NCBI GenBank assembly: GCA_965116555.1
Contig: OZ220698.1
Coordinates: forward strand, 1,860,001-1,924,000
Length of the DNA: 64,000 bases
Direction of reading: 5' to 3'
Source of the DNA: DAOUJH01 sp965116555
Lineage (GTDB): Bacteria; Chloroflexota; Dehalococcoidia; Lucifugimonadales; QGNO01
The position numbers and the translations under genes are program-made. How positions within the stretch are numbered: position 1 is the first letter of the stretch; each line of letters starts with the position of its first letter. The notes beneath the pieces are model-generated. The model did no database searches. It was not told where the DNA came from and saw only the letters and a list, made by a program, of their open reading frames with translations. Of this stretch, positions 1 through 8,295 are shown piece after piece.

Positions 1-1
1 C

Positions 2-1045
2 GCGCGCCGGGAAGGCGGCTACCCCGTGGCCAACTTTTTCTCCGGCACCGCCTGGGAGTTCTACGATGTCGTCAGGCTGGGCTCACGGTTTCGCTCCTCC
101 AAGAAGACCAAGGAGATCGTGGAGAAGATAGGTTCCAGGGGCACCCTCTACTTCCTAGTCACGGAACTCATGTACTGGGACTACCACGGAGACCTTCCCG
201 CCAAGTGCTACGGCACCCTCACCATGGTGCCGCAGGAGTCCATGGGCGCAACCCGCACCATGGACGTGGAGCGCCTCGGCGAGAAGATGCTCTACGAGCG
301 GGGCACGCACGAATACAGCAGCGACGAGCTGAAGAAGGTGCTGGCGGAGCTTACGGAGCAGCCACGCCGCGGCGACGATACCCTGTTCTGGGAAGACGTC
401 GAAGTCGGACAGAAGCTAGGCCCCATGGTGCTGCCGCCCTGGAGCCACCAGGACCACATGGCTCCAGGCATCGTCAGCTCATGCACCACCCGCGGAGAGG
501 ACGGCTCCGGCGACGCCATCGCATTTGAGCCGGCCTACCGCAACGCCAGGAAATGGAACGAGATGCGCTACAACCCGGTGACCCGCTGGCCCTGGAACTC
601 CAAGGGCATCGAGCACGACGACGCCCTCCTCGCTCCCTACCGCGGACTGCCCGGCCCCTTCGACAGCGGCGTGCAGCGCGTCCAGATACCGCAGAAGCTG
701 CTCCGCGACTGGATGGGCGACGACGGCTTCATCCGCCGCATGTACACCGGCATGCGACGCCCCGTGTTCTACGCCGACGCCTGTTTCTACCATGGCGAAG
801 TGGTCAAGAAGTTCACCGAGACCCAGACCGGCGACGATACACCCGGCGGCACGCCGGGCCAGGCCGAATACCACGCCGTGGGCATCCGGATCAGCGGCAC
901 CAACCAGGTCGGCGAGGCCCAGCTTGTCGGCACCGCCACCGTCTACCTACCCTCGCGGGAGGGCGGGCCGGTGCAGCTGCCCGTACCGCACCAGGGAAGG
1001 CCTCCTTTCGTCCCCTACAACACCTTCTACAAAGACTGGTACTAG
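2..1045 (+). CDS. MaoC/FAS1-like acyl dehydratase family protein, N-terminus cut by window edge
   Basis: The frame is open from base 2 and lacks the beginning of the gene. The visible 347 residues align along their whole length with the gene at 1785-3164: both contain YPVANFFSGTAWEF near the start and end in a P-F-V-x-Y-x-T-x-Y-K-x-W-Y tail. Roughly 110 N-terminal residues, the hot-dog half bearing the G-E-D-N-P-L-Y motif of the paralog, must lie outside the window. The segment W-E-D-V-E-V-G-Q-K-L-G-P begins what looks like a second MaoC-type half. In this family such proteins act on acyl-CoA-like thioesters as hydratases or dehydratases; the substrate here is unknown. It is followed at once by a strong hairpin terminator. 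The gene at 1785 is clearly a tandem duplicate that has diverged to roughly 55-60% identity by eye. Confidence 0.8.
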   Translation, partial: ARREGGYPVANFFSGTAWEFYDVVRLGSRFRSSKKTKEIVEKIGSRGTLYFLVTELMYWDYHGDLPAKCYGTLTMVPQESMGATRTMDVERLGEKMLYERGTHEYSSDELKKVLAELTEQPRRGDDTLFWEDVEVGQKLGPMVLPPWSHQDHMAPGIVSSCTTRGEDGSGDAIAFEPAYRNARKWNEMRYNPVTRWPWNSKGIEHDDALLAPYRGLPGPFDSGVQRVQIPQKLLRDWMGDDGFIRRMYTGMRRPVFYADACFYHGEVVKKFTETQTGDDTPGGTPGQAEYHAVGIRISGTNQVGEAQLVGTATVYLPSREGGPVQLPVPHQGRPPFVPYNTFYKDWY

Positions 1046-1050
1046 AAAGA

Positions 1051-1073
1051 AAGCCCCCAGAATTTGGGGGCTT
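1051..1073. terminator. Bidirectional intrinsic terminator
   Basis: A perfect 9-bp stem, AAGCCCCCA (1051-1059) with TGGGGGCTT (1065-1073), closes a 5-nt loop. It begins five bases after the stop of the first dehydratase gene and lies just past the end of the convergent HNH gene, so it can serve both. Confidence 0.85.
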
Positions 1074-1100
1074 CTCATACCTTAGTTCGGAACGAGGGCA

Positions 1101-1646
1101 TCACGTTAAGTTCCCTGCTTTTTCACGGTTGCATTTCTCACAAAGCAACTGAATGTTCCGTGTCGTGTTACCCCCTCCTTTGGACAAGGGAATGATGTGA
1201 TCGAATTCAAGCGACTCTTGGTTGCCGCATTTGACGCACCGGCCTCTGTCGCGCTGCCAGACATTCACCTTGACATCGTCTGGTATCGGTTGCCGGCGTC
1301 TGGTCAACCTTGAGCTACCCTGATTTATGCGGGCAGCGGCCCTTTCTACCCTCTTTCTCCTCTGTTTTACGTTGTCAATAATGAGAATGGCCACTTCTCT
1401 AACTGAGAACTGTTCGTCTTCCCAGTAGAACTCGTCTCTGAACATCCACCACGTCTTGTTGCTAAGCGGATCGGTCATCACCGTCACCGGCCTTTGCTGC
1501 TGCTGTTCCATTAAGCTGCTGTACGCTTTGTCATCCATCTCCTCTGCATGGGTTTTGCCGCTATGGAAGCGCCAGTATGATTTCTTCCAGAAGAAAGAGC
1601 CTTGTTCTCGAGACGAGAATCGACCCTTTGGGTCTCGCTTGAACAT
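1101..1646 (-). CDS. HNH endonuclease
   Basis: Codes for 181 residues. The C-terminal third holds a complete HNH module: C137-x2-C140, then D149-H150-I-I-P-L, N163 and C169-x2-C172-N-R-E-K. The two CxxC pairs bind structural zinc and the D-H/N/H-type residues form the metal-dependent nuclease site in this family. The N-terminal part is basic, with aromatic clusters (S-F-F-W-K-K-S-Y-W-R-F), and is not recognised. ATG 1646 was chosen because GGAG lies 8 nt upstream and a TATACT -10 box (1687-1692) sits upstream of that; an earlier in-frame TTG at 1697 would lie upstream of this promoter. The gene is about 45% GC, while the dehydratase genes on both sides are above 60%, which suggests recent acquisition. 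It could be a stand-alone mobile-type nuclease or a remnant of a defence or restriction module; no partner gene is visible. Confidence 0.85.
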   Translation of the reverse strand: MFKRDPKGRFSSREQGSFFWKKSYWRFHSGKTHAEEMDDKAYSSLMEQQQQRPVTVMTDPLSNKTWWMFRDEFYWEDEQFSVREVAILIIDNVKQRRKRVERAAARINQGSSRLTRRRQPIPDDVKVNVWQRDRGRCVKCGNQESLEFDHIIPLSKGGGNTTRNIQLLCEKCNREKAGNLT

Positions 1647-1686
1647 CCTTAGTGCTCCAAACTGCCTAGCTGCTTTAGTGCTACTC

Positions 1687-1692
1687 AGTATA
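1687..1692 (-). promoter_or_regulatory. -10 element for HNH gene
   Basis: TATACT read on the minus strand, 40 nt upstream of the chosen ATG. The -35 region 17 bp further up is poor. Supports the start at 1646. Confidence 0.45.
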
Positions 1693-1726
1693 TCCAAAGC
1701 GCTTTGATGTTAAACACCCCCAACAC

Positions 1727-1755
1727 TTGACCCCGTTGAAGCCCGTTCGTAGAAT
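1727..1755 (+). promoter_or_regulatory. Sigma-70-type promoter of second dehydratase gene
   Basis: TTGACC (1727-1732), a 17-bp spacer and TAGAAT (1750-1755). The predicted start lies near 1762 and leaves a leader of about 23 nt containing AGGAGG. The second paralog therefore has its own promoter and does not depend on the first. Confidence 0.7.
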
Positions 1756-1784
1756 TGCGCCATCATCCCAAGGAGGTTGATGCC

Positions 1785-3164
1785 ATGTCTACTCAGACCT
1801 TTGAAGAAGCCATCCAAGAGTTCATAGAACGTTCCCGTGAGATGCTTGAGGAGGAGACCACGGAAAGCCTGCCGCCCGGTCTTCCCTCTCCGTACCGACA
1901 GGACGGCCCCCCTTACGAATGCGCCATCCGCTTGGACGCACGCACCATTCGCAACTACGTGCGCACCATCGGAGAGGACAACCCTCTCTATACGGACCCC
2001 GCCTACGCCAAGAGCAGCAAGTACGGCTGCCTCACCATACCCGGACCCTTCCTTTCCATGGTGCGAGGCATCACCGCCCACGGCGCACAGTCCGGAGAGG
2101 CCGGTCGGCAGCGGCCCGGCGGCTATCCCGTGGCCAACTTCTTCTCCGGCACCGCCTGGGAGTTCTTCGACGTACTCCGCATCGGCTCCAAGTTCAGCTC
2201 CTCCATGGTCACCAAGGAGCTCATCGAAAAGCCCGGCTCTCGGGGCAATCTCTTGTTCTTCATCTCGGAGCTCCTCTTCTGGGACGACCACGGCGACCTC
2301 CCTGCCAAGTGCTCCGGAACCCTAATTATGGTCCCCATCGAGACCATGGGCACCTCCCGCACCATGCCCGTTGAGCGGCTCGGCGAGAAGCTGCTCTACG
2401 ACCGCAACGTCTCCAACTACTCCCCGGAAGACATCCAGCGTTTGATGGAAGAGGTGGAGAACGTGAAGCGGCGCGGCTCCGATACTCTCTACTGGGAAGA
2501 CGTGGAGATAGGCGAGAAGCTGGGCCCAATGATCATCCCGCCCTGGACCCTGCAGGACTACGGCGCTCCCCGCGTAGTCGGCGAGACCGTCCACGGCTCG
2601 TCGGAAGGCCCCGGCGATGAGCTGGCCTTCGAGTCGAAGTTCCGCCAGCTGAGAGAGAACCGCGGCGGCGCAGGCGGAGGACAGGCCGTCGTCCACCCCG
2701 CCACTCGCTGGCCATGGTCTCCCGCTGACGAGCACGAAGACGCCCTCATGGCTGCCTACCGCGCCCAGCCCGCCCCCTTCGACGGCGGCGTGCAGCGCGT
2801 CCAGATACCCAACCGTCTACTCAGCGACTGGATGGGCGACGAAGGCTTCGTCCGCCGCCAGTACACCGCCATCCGCAAGCCCGTCTACTACGGCGACACC
2901 ACCTACTACACCGGAGAAGTGGTCAAGAAGTTCAAAGAGGTCCAGGAAGGCGCCGACGAACTGGGCGGCGCGCCCGGCAAGCGTGAATATTACGCCGTGG
3001 GCATCAACATTGAAGGACGCAACCAGGTCGGCGAGGTTAGCACGCCCGGCACCGCCACCGTCTACCTACCCTCGCGGGAGGCCGGTCCCGTAGTGCTGCC
3101 CATACCTCACACCGCCCGCCCGCCATTCGTCAACTACCAGACCTACTACAAAGAGTGGTACTAG
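1785..3164 (+). CDS. MaoC/FAS1-like acyl dehydratase family protein (459 aa)
   Basis: Complete copy of the tandem pair. The start is ATG 1785, with AGGAGG at 1771 spaced 8 nt away; the frame is open further upstream, but that part overlaps the promoter. The N-terminal half contains I-R-N-Y-V-R-T-I-G-E-D-N-P-L-Y-T-D-P at about residues 55-75, the signature of the FAS1-like dehydratase hot-dog domain. The His of the classical hydratase-2 motif is Tyr here. A second MaoC-type segment begins at W-E-D-V-E-I-G-E-K-L-G-P, near residue 240. The family acts on CoA or ACP thioesters, often in degradation of unusual acyl chains; substrate and direction are not predictable. There is no signal peptide, so the protein should be cytosolic. 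Duplication with divergence suggests either two substrates or subunits of a heteromer. Confidence 0.85.
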   Translation: MSTQTFEEAIQEFIERSREMLEEETTESLPPGLPSPYRQDGPPYECAIRLDARTIRNYVRTIGEDNPLYTDPAYAKSSKYGCLTIPGPFLSMVRGITAHGAQSGEAGRQRPGGYPVANFFSGTAWEFFDVLRIGSKFSSSMVTKELIEKPGSRGNLLFFISELLFWDDHGDLPAKCSGTLIMVPIETMGTSRTMPVERLGEKLLYDRNVSNYSPEDIQRLMEEVENVKRRGSDTLYWEDVEIGEKLGPMIIPPWTLQDYGAPRVVGETVHGSSEGPGDELAFESKFRQLRENRGGAGGGQAVVHPATRWPWSPADEHEDALMAAYRAQPAPFDGGVQRVQIPNRLLSDWMGDEGFVRRQYTAIRKPVYYGDTTYYTGEVVKKFKEVQEGADELGGAPGKREYYAVGINIEGRNQVGEVSTPGTATVYLPSREAGPVVLPIPHTARPPFVNYQTYYKEWY

Positions 3165-3190
3165 AGCGATACACATAGTGGGAACACTGT

Positions 3191-3222
3191 AGGGGCGGTT
3201 CGCGAACCGCCCCTTTCTCTTT
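3191..3222 (+). terminator. Intrinsic terminator after dehydratase gene
   Basis: A perfect 24-base palindrome (3191-3214, arms AGGGGCGG/CCGCCCCT around TTCGCGAA) followed by TTCTCTTT, 27 bases after the stop codon. Confidence 0.85.
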
Positions 3223-3228
3223 GCCCGC

Positions 3229-3530
3229 GCCATCTGCCCCTTTAGTCTTGCCCGCGAAGGCGGGTATCCAGAGGTGCGGATGAGTGGGCCTGCCCCCCGC
3301 TCACCCTGAGCACCGTCGAAGGGCGTGAGCAGGCACCCCCCCATTCGTCATTGCGCAGCGAAGCAATCTGTGGTGACGCTACTGTCATTTTCACGCAGTG
3401 AAGAATCCTCAACCTTCATCATTGCAAGCCACTCCCGTATCTGCACGGAGGGGTGTGGAAGAGCCGCTTATCCCTGCGGTGTGCTCTGTGGCGCAGCGAA
3501 CCCGCCGCGGAGATGACTGTTATACCCCCG
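3229..3530. repeat. Dispersed palindromic repeat cluster A (non-coding gap)
   Basis: No credible gene. The gap is built of short imperfect palindromes joined end to end: CCCGC-GAAG-GCGGG (3251-3264) followed by GTATCCAG; GCTCACCCTGAGC...GAAGGGCGTGAGC (3299-3330); GTCATTGCGCAGCGAAGCAAT (3347-3367); and TGTCATTTTCACGCAGTGAA (3383 on). Variants of the same modules recur at 26570-27115 and 29780-30005. 3531-3602 shows nothing recognisable. Confidence 0.75.
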
Positions 3531-3602
3531 CAGCATTGCGAGTAGACAGGGAGTGCACTCTCAGATCAGGCGTACCGCGTTGGCACGTGAGTCATATAAA
3601 GC

Positions 3603-3635
3603 ATCAGCCGGCGGGTTTATCACCCGCCGGCTGAT
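3603..3635 (-). terminator. Hairpin terminator after DUF11-repeat gene
   Basis: A 14-bp perfect stem (3603-3616 with 3622-3635) and a 5-nt loop, 27 bases past the stop of the minus-strand gene. On the minus strand the stem is followed by GCTTTAT, so the U-tract is weak. Confidence 0.65.
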
Positions 3636-3662
3636 TGATGGTCCGAATCGGCTGAGGGACTG

Positions 3663-6215
3663 CTACTCCTCGATCACCGTCGTGCCTTCGTCGCTGCCGA
3701 CTTCCGCAGTGAATTCTGCGTAGGTCAGAGTAGCGGTGGTGACCGTGTCCTGCCTGATCTGGCCCTCGGGCAGGTCGTTTGCCGTCACCGTGACGGTGAA
3801 GCTGAAGTCACCACCCGTAGCCAGGTCCTCACCGTGGTTGTAGGTCACCGTCGAGGTCTCGGCGTCTATCGTCGCCTTGGTGTCGTCCGACGTGGAATCG
3901 ATGGTGAACTGATCCGGCACTTCCACGGCCACGCTCACTTCGGTCATCGGCGACCTACCCTGGTTGCTCACGACCACCGTGAAGGTAACCTCCTCACCTT
4001 CCCTGATCGGATCGACGGAGTCGGTGATTTGGATGGTGGCGCCAGTTGCAGCCAATATCACGATATTCAGTTCGGCATCGTCGCTGACGCCTTCGGTGGA
4101 TGTGACGCTGGCTGTGTTGACCATCGTTCCCACCGTGTCGCCCTGCAGCGTCACGGTGACTGTGGCCTCGCCGTCGACTGCCAGGTTCCCAACCGACCAA
4201 GTTACGGTGTCGCCGTCCTCGGATAGGGTGCCCTCGGGGCTGGACGCCACGTAGGACATGCCGGTTGCGATCGTGTCGGTGATTGTCACGTTGGTCAACG
4301 GTGCCTCACCGGTGTTGGTGGCGGTCAGAGTGTAGGTTGCCTGGTTGCCCACGAAGAGCGCCGTGCGACCGACCTTTTCGACCGTTATGGCGGGTACCAG
4401 GACCGTGGTGGTTGCCTGGGCCTGAGGCACCGCGTCAACCCCGTCGGCGGTGGCGGACGCAGTGTTTACCTTGGCGCCTGCCGTTGTCCCCCTCAGCGTC
4501 AGCGTGATGGTGGACAAGCCATCGGGATTCAGACTGCCGATGTTCCAGGTCACCGTGCTGCCGTCATCTGAGACGGTACCGGCCGGGAGGCTGCCGACGT
4601 GCTCCGTACCAACAGGCAGGGTGTCGGTTACGGTTGTGTTCTCGGCGACACCGGTACCGGTGTTGGAGACCGTTATGGTGTAGGCAAATATCTCATTTAT
4701 CAGAGCCGTTTCTGGCCCAATCTTGGTGATGGCCAGCTCTGGCTGGACGACCGTGGTAGCGGCCTCGGCGCTGGCCGTGGCGCCTTCTGTGGAGGACACA
4801 GCCACTTGGTTGGTCCACTCGCCAGTCTGGTTCGTCTGCAGAACCACTGAGACTGAACTCGTCTCGTCCGGGTTCAACGTACCCAGATCAATCGTCAGCT
4901 CGTTGTCAACCCGAATGCCCTCCGGGTCGGATGAGACTAAGCTCATGCCTGACGGTATGGTGTCCACCAATTGGATGCCCGTGCTTGCACCAGTGCCAGT
5001 ACCGGTCACCACAATGGTGTAGGTGACGTTGTCATTGATATTAGCCTGTTCCGGGCCGGTCTTGGTGACTTCCAAACCGCCTCTTATGACTTCCGTTACA
5101 GTGGTGGTCTCGTCGCCGAGGCCCGCGGAAGAGCTCGCCTGGTACGTGATTGTCTGTTCGCCTACGCTGGTGCCCCGGGCTGTCAGCTCAACCGACATGG
5201 AACCGTCGATTGCGATAGTGCCAAGATCCCAGGTTACGACCGATTCGCTCTCTGTGCCTCCCTCCGTGGCGGACACAAAGGTCAAGCCATCGGGCAGTGT
5301 GGCGGTAAGCTCAGTATTCGTTGAATCGAAGGTACCGGTATTGGTCACCGAGATGGTGTACGCTGCGTTGTCAAGCAGGCCAATCTGCTCGGAGCCGGTT
5401 GCCTCTACATCCAGAACTGACTGGGCCCACCGCTTCTGCATGCTTTGCGAGAACATGGTCTTGCCGCCCGGCTGCTCCAGCACTTCAATGAATACGCTGT
5501 TGTCACCCAAGAGCGCGTCTACCTGCTCAAGAGTGACGGAAGCCTGTCCGGAGGAGTCGGTTGTGGTTGTGATGACGTTGCTGTCTTCCTCCGCGTTTGC
5601 GAACCGGGCGTCCGGCTCGTCATCGGTTATAGTCCAGCGGACGGACGTGCCCTCGACAGGACTGCCGTCCGAGACGTTGGTTATCGTTACGCTCATGGGG
5701 TGAGGAGTGTTGGAGAGGTTTTCCGCGTCGGGTGGGAACTCAGGACATCCGTCTACCCAGTGCACCACTCCAAAGACCTTGTGGGCGCTCTTATCCTCGA
5801 TGCCGGGTGCGAAGGCGGTTACGTCGGTATCGCCCGGCCGTGTGGACACCAGAGTTGCGGTGGCCTGCCCGTCTGCGTCGGTATTCACAACTGCGAAGGA
5901 GTTGGTCATCTTGGTGGGGCTGGTGTTGCCCGTTACCTCGACAATGTCACCAACCGCATCCGGGAATCGGTTGAGCAAGAATTCGATGCGCCCGTCTGCC
6001 GCGGCGGTCCCGTCAGCAGCCAGGTTGGCCGTAATCTCATGCTGGTCAAGAATGCAGCTCCACGACTCCCCGGAACTCAGCATCACCTCTGTAGGTGCGC
6101 TGGCTTGGGGATTTGCGGGGCTTTGGGGGTTGGACGCAGTGGCATTGCCAATCAGGCCAACCAACAGGAGAAGTAGTCCCATCGCGGGCAACGTTAGTCG
6201 CTTCGCATTAAGCAT
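3663..6215 (-). CDS. Secreted protein with five DUF11-type repeats
   Basis: 850 residues. ATG 6215 follows GAGGTG and gives a clean signal peptide: basic M-L-N-A-K-R, a hydrophobic L-L-L-L-L-V-G-L-I-G core and an A-T-A-S cleavage region. Residues of about 35-250 look like two invasin/Big-1-like immunoglobulin modules (D-A-D-G-Q-A-T-A-T-L and D-S-S-G-Q-A-S-V-T-L motifs), each with few cysteines. Five copies of a ~105-residue DUF11 domain follow, each with a Y-T-I-x-V-x-N-T-G strand and a D-T-I-P-x-G-M turn. The protein is acidic and rich in Thr, Val, Ser and Gly. It stops at T-T-V-I-E-E with no LPXTG, transmembrane or PEP-type anchor. The likely role is an extracellular stalk, adhesin or surface coat component; this is an inference from domain type only. 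The gene is single, with a hairpin terminator behind it. Confidence 0.85.
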   Translation of the reverse strand: MLNAKRLTLPAMGLLLLLVGLIGNATASNPQSPANPQASAPTEVMLSSGESWSCILDQHEITANLAADGTAAADGRIEFLLNRFPDAVGDIVEVTGNTSPTKMTNSFAVVNTDADGQATATLVSTRPGDTDVTAFAPGIEDKSAHKVFGVVHWVDGCPEFPPDAENLSNTPHPMSVTITNVSDGSPVEGTSVRWTITDDEPDARFANAEEDSNVITTTTDSSGQASVTLEQVDALLGDNSVFIEVLEQPGGKTMFSQSMQKRWAQSVLDVEATGSEQIGLLDNAAYTISVTNTGTFDSTNTELTATLPDGLTFVSATEGGTESESVVTWDLGTIAIDGSMSVELTARGTSVGEQTITYQASSSAGLGDETTTVTEVIRGGLEVTKTGPEQANINDNVTYTIVVTGTGTGASTGIQLVDTIPSGMSLVSSDPEGIRVDNELTIDLGTLNPDETSSVSVVLQTNQTGEWTNQVAVSSTEGATASAEAATTVVQPELAITKIGPETALINEIFAYTITVSNTGTGVAENTTVTDTLPVGTEHVGSLPAGTVSDDGSTVTWNIGSLNPDGLSTITLTLRGTTAGAKVNTASATADGVDAVPQAQATTTVLVPAITVEKVGRTALFVGNQATYTLTATNTGEAPLTNVTITDTIATGMSYVASSPEGTLSEDGDTVTWSVGNLAVDGEATVTVTLQGDTVGTMVNTASVTSTEGVSDDAELNIVILAATGATIQITDSVDPIREGEEVTFTVVVSNQGRSPMTEVSVAVEVPDQFTIDSTSDDTKATIDAETSTVTYNHGEDLATGGDFSFTVTVTANDLPEGQIRQDTVTTATLTYAEFTAEVGSDEGTTVIEE

Positions 6216-6344
6216 CGAAACACCTCGTTTGTCAACCGAACTTGCCGCCGGAGCAGACATAATCGTAATCTAGGCGATAGTAGCATATTAAAATTCTGCT
6301 GTCTATTGTATATGGAGAGCAAAATTACAATTTCATAACGTGTT

Positions 6345-6356
6345 TTATACGTATAA
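6345..6356. other. Perfect 12-bp palindrome TTATACGTATAA
   Basis: Lies about 130 bp upstream of the DUF11 gene in an AT-rich stretch. Its core TATACGTATA occurs again at 8600-8609, upstream of the small membrane gene. A shared operator is possible but unproven. Confidence 0.35.
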
Positions 6357-6391
6357 TCCGAACAGTGACAGTGGCCCGGCTCCTCTCTTGA

Positions 6392-6544
6392 GAGGTGGTT
6401 GTAGGCCAAGCCTTGCGTGAATATCTGGCGGTGATCACTCGCCCGCAGACCTGGCAAGCAGCAATTGTGCGGGAGGACGCGCTTGACGATGTAGCACGGC
6501 TAATTGCCAGGTTCCAGGTCAGGTATTGCAAGTCCAGGGGTTAA
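6392..6544 (+). pseudogene. Remnant of a PIN-domain (VapC-like) toxin gene
   Basis: An open stretch of 50 codons contains G-Q-A-L-R-E-Y-L-A-V-I-T-R-P followed by E-D-A-L-D-D-V-A-R-L-I-A-R-F. This is the middle of a PIN-domain toxin (Q-x-L-R-E-Y-x-x-V-x-T-R-P and the following helix). An in-frame TGA at 6389-6391 stands immediately before it, the N-terminal acidic residues are missing, and it stops at 6542-6544 before the C-terminal catalytic aspartates. No antitoxin is visible. A decayed toxin-antitoxin locus is the most likely reading; a non-homologous chance match is the alternative. Confidence 0.55.
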
Positions 6545-6550
6545 CAAGTA

Positions 6551-7933
6551 ATGAAGCTCCTAAAGCCTCCCGTCACGCTGACAGCGTTCGCACTGCTTGC
6601 CTCGATGCTCTTGCTCGTGGCTTGCCAAGCGGAGGATCCTTCGCCGGGCAGCATGGGTCTGGGCGATCCGCTCTATCCCGGTTTGGGCAACGGCGGCTAC
6701 GAAGTCTCCCACTACACCCTCACGCTCGATGTCGACGTCGACGGCAACTTCATTTCGGGCAACGCCGAAATTGAGGCGAATGCGACGCAAGCGCTTTCCA
6801 CGTTCAATCTCGACATGCGCGGCCTGGAGGTCATCGAGACGCGCGTCTCAGACCGGCCCGCGACCCACAGTCGCAGCGGAAGCGAACTGACCATAACGCC
6901 GGACGAGCCAATTCGGAACGGCGCATCCTTCGTCGTGGAGGTGCAGTATCAAGGGCAGCCCACCCCCGACGAGGTCCCAGGCATCGGCATTCCCATCGGC
7001 TGGATCAAATATCCCACGGGCATCTACGCCTTAGGGGAGCCGTGGGGCTCATCCACTTGGTACCCAGTGAACGAGCACCCGTCGGACAAGGCTTCCTACA
7101 CCTTCGTGGTGACGGTACCCAACCCCTACGAGGTGGCAGCTATCGGGGAGTTAGTGAGCGTAGTCGACGACGGAGTCGCCAGTACGTACACCTGGGAGGC
7201 GCGCGACGAGCTGGCCAGCTATCTGACTGCCCTAGCGATTTCCCAGTTTGACGAGGTAACCAGCCAAGGACCGCAAGGGACCCCGATTCTCGACCTGATT
7301 CAGGAGACGGTGGCAGAGCCGGGAAGGAACCCTCTCGAGAAGACGCCCGAAATGCTGGACTTCTTCAGCGACATCTTTGGAGAGTATCCATTCGAGACGT
7401 ACGGCGCCATCGTAATCGATGCGCCGTTCCCCGCCGCCTTAGAGACGCAGACCAGGCCAGTCTACGGCTCGGTCGCCATCGCCCAGTTTGGTGAGCGGAT
7501 CATAGCTCACGAGCTGGCTCACCAGTGGTTCGGGAACCTTGTCACCCCCGCCACCTGGGAGGACGTCTGGCTCAACGAGGGCTTCGCCACCTACGCCGAG
7601 TGGCTCTGGGAAGACCACAAGTCCGGCAATGCGTTCGATCTGTTCTGGGACGTACTCTGGATGGCCAACTTGGGCCCGCCCGGCAAGCCACAACCCGAAG
7701 ACCCGTTCACGGCGGCTCTCTACGTGAGAGGGGCCATGACCCTTCACGCACTGCGCTTGGAAATCGGCGACGACGCCTTCTTCCGCACGCTCCGCGAGTA
7801 CCTGTCTCGCCATGCCGGAGGCAACGCCTCAACATCAGACTTCGTGGAGGTGGCGGAACAGGTCTCCGGCCAAGACCTAGATGACCTGTTCCAGGCCTGG
7901 CTCTACGCCGATGTCCCTCCGGCCCCGCCATAG
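6551..7933 (+). CDS. M1-family metallopeptidase, lipoprotein (460 aa)
   Basis: Gluzincin aminopeptidase-type protein. A lipoprotein signal peptide ends in L-L-L-V-A-C (Cys near residue 25), so the enzyme is likely tethered outside the cytoplasmic membrane. The N-terminal beta-sandwich (about 40-230) precedes the catalytic domain with H-E-L-A-H-Q-W-F-G near residue 320 and W-L-N-E-G-F-A-T-Y about 20 residues later, supplying the two His and one Glu zinc ligands and the catalytic Glu. At 460 residues it lacks the large helical C-terminal domain of classical PepN, as in the short bacterial M1 group. The usual G-A-M-E-N motif is replaced by a divergent P-A-A-L-E-T-Q-T-R segment. The role is probably degradation of external peptides. 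No Shine-Dalgarno sequence is evident before ATG 6551. It is monocistronic; the next gene is on the opposite strand. Confidence 0.9.
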   Translation: MKLLKPPVTLTAFALLASMLLLVACQAEDPSPGSMGLGDPLYPGLGNGGYEVSHYTLTLDVDVDGNFISGNAEIEANATQALSTFNLDMRGLEVIETRVSDRPATHSRSGSELTITPDEPIRNGASFVVEVQYQGQPTPDEVPGIGIPIGWIKYPTGIYALGEPWGSSTWYPVNEHPSDKASYTFVVTVPNPYEVAAIGELVSVVDDGVASTYTWEARDELASYLTALAISQFDEVTSQGPQGTPILDLIQETVAEPGRNPLEKTPEMLDFFSDIFGEYPFETYGAIVIDAPFPAALETQTRPVYGSVAIAQFGERIIAHELAHQWFGNLVTPATWEDVWLNEGFATYAEWLWEDHKSGNAFDLFWDVLWMANLGPPGKPQPEDPFTAALYVRGAMTLHALRLEIGDDAFFRTLREYLSRHAGGNASTSDFVEVAEQVSGQDLDDLFQAWLYADVPPAPP

Positions 7934-7980
7934 GCACAGCTCAAGAGGGATCAACCGCGAATGTTGGGATTAAAGCGAAG

Positions 7981-8295
7981 CTAGGACGTCTTCACGGCGG
8001 TGCCGTAGGCTACGATTTCCGCCGCGCCCTGCGCCACGGCCGAGGTGATGAACCTCACACCGACAATTGCGTTTCCGCCCATTGCCTCCGCGCTCTCTAT
8101 CATGCGCTGAAGCGATTCCTCCCGCGCTTCAGCCAGAAGCTTGGTGTACTCGCCAACCTCGCCGCCTACCATGTTTCGCAGTCCGGCCATGATGTCTCGC
8201 CCTATGTGGCGGGCACGCACGGTGCTGCCCCTCACCAGCCCAAGCGTTTCTAAGATAGTGGCTCCGGGTATCTCGTCAGTCGTTGTTATGATCAA
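7981..8295 (-). CDS. YbjQ/UPF0145 family protein
   Basis: 104 residues matching the UPF0145 family: I-P-G-A-T-I-L-E-T-L-G near the N-terminus, V-R-A-R-H-I-G-R-D-I in the middle, and G-G-N-A-I-V-G-V-R-F followed by E-I-V-A-Y-G-T-A at the end. The family forms small pentameric rings; no activity is firmly known. The start is TTG 8295, overlapping the TGA of the upstream membrane gene as TTGA, so translation is probably coupled. Confidence 0.85.
   Translation of the reverse strand: MIITTTDEIPGATILETLGLVRGSTVRARHIGRDIMAGLRNMVGGEVGEYTKLLAEAREESLQRMIESAEAMGGNAIVGVRFITSAVAQGAAEIVAYGTAVKTS

Noticed and set aside
1647..1697. Longer HNH protein starting at TTG 1697
   Set aside because: This start would lie upstream of the TATACT -10 box and has no ribosome site; ATG 1646 has GGAG at 8 nt.
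3531..3602. Small open frames in the gap before the DUF11 gene
   Set aside because: Short, with no ribosome sites and no recognisable domain; they run through palindromic repeats.
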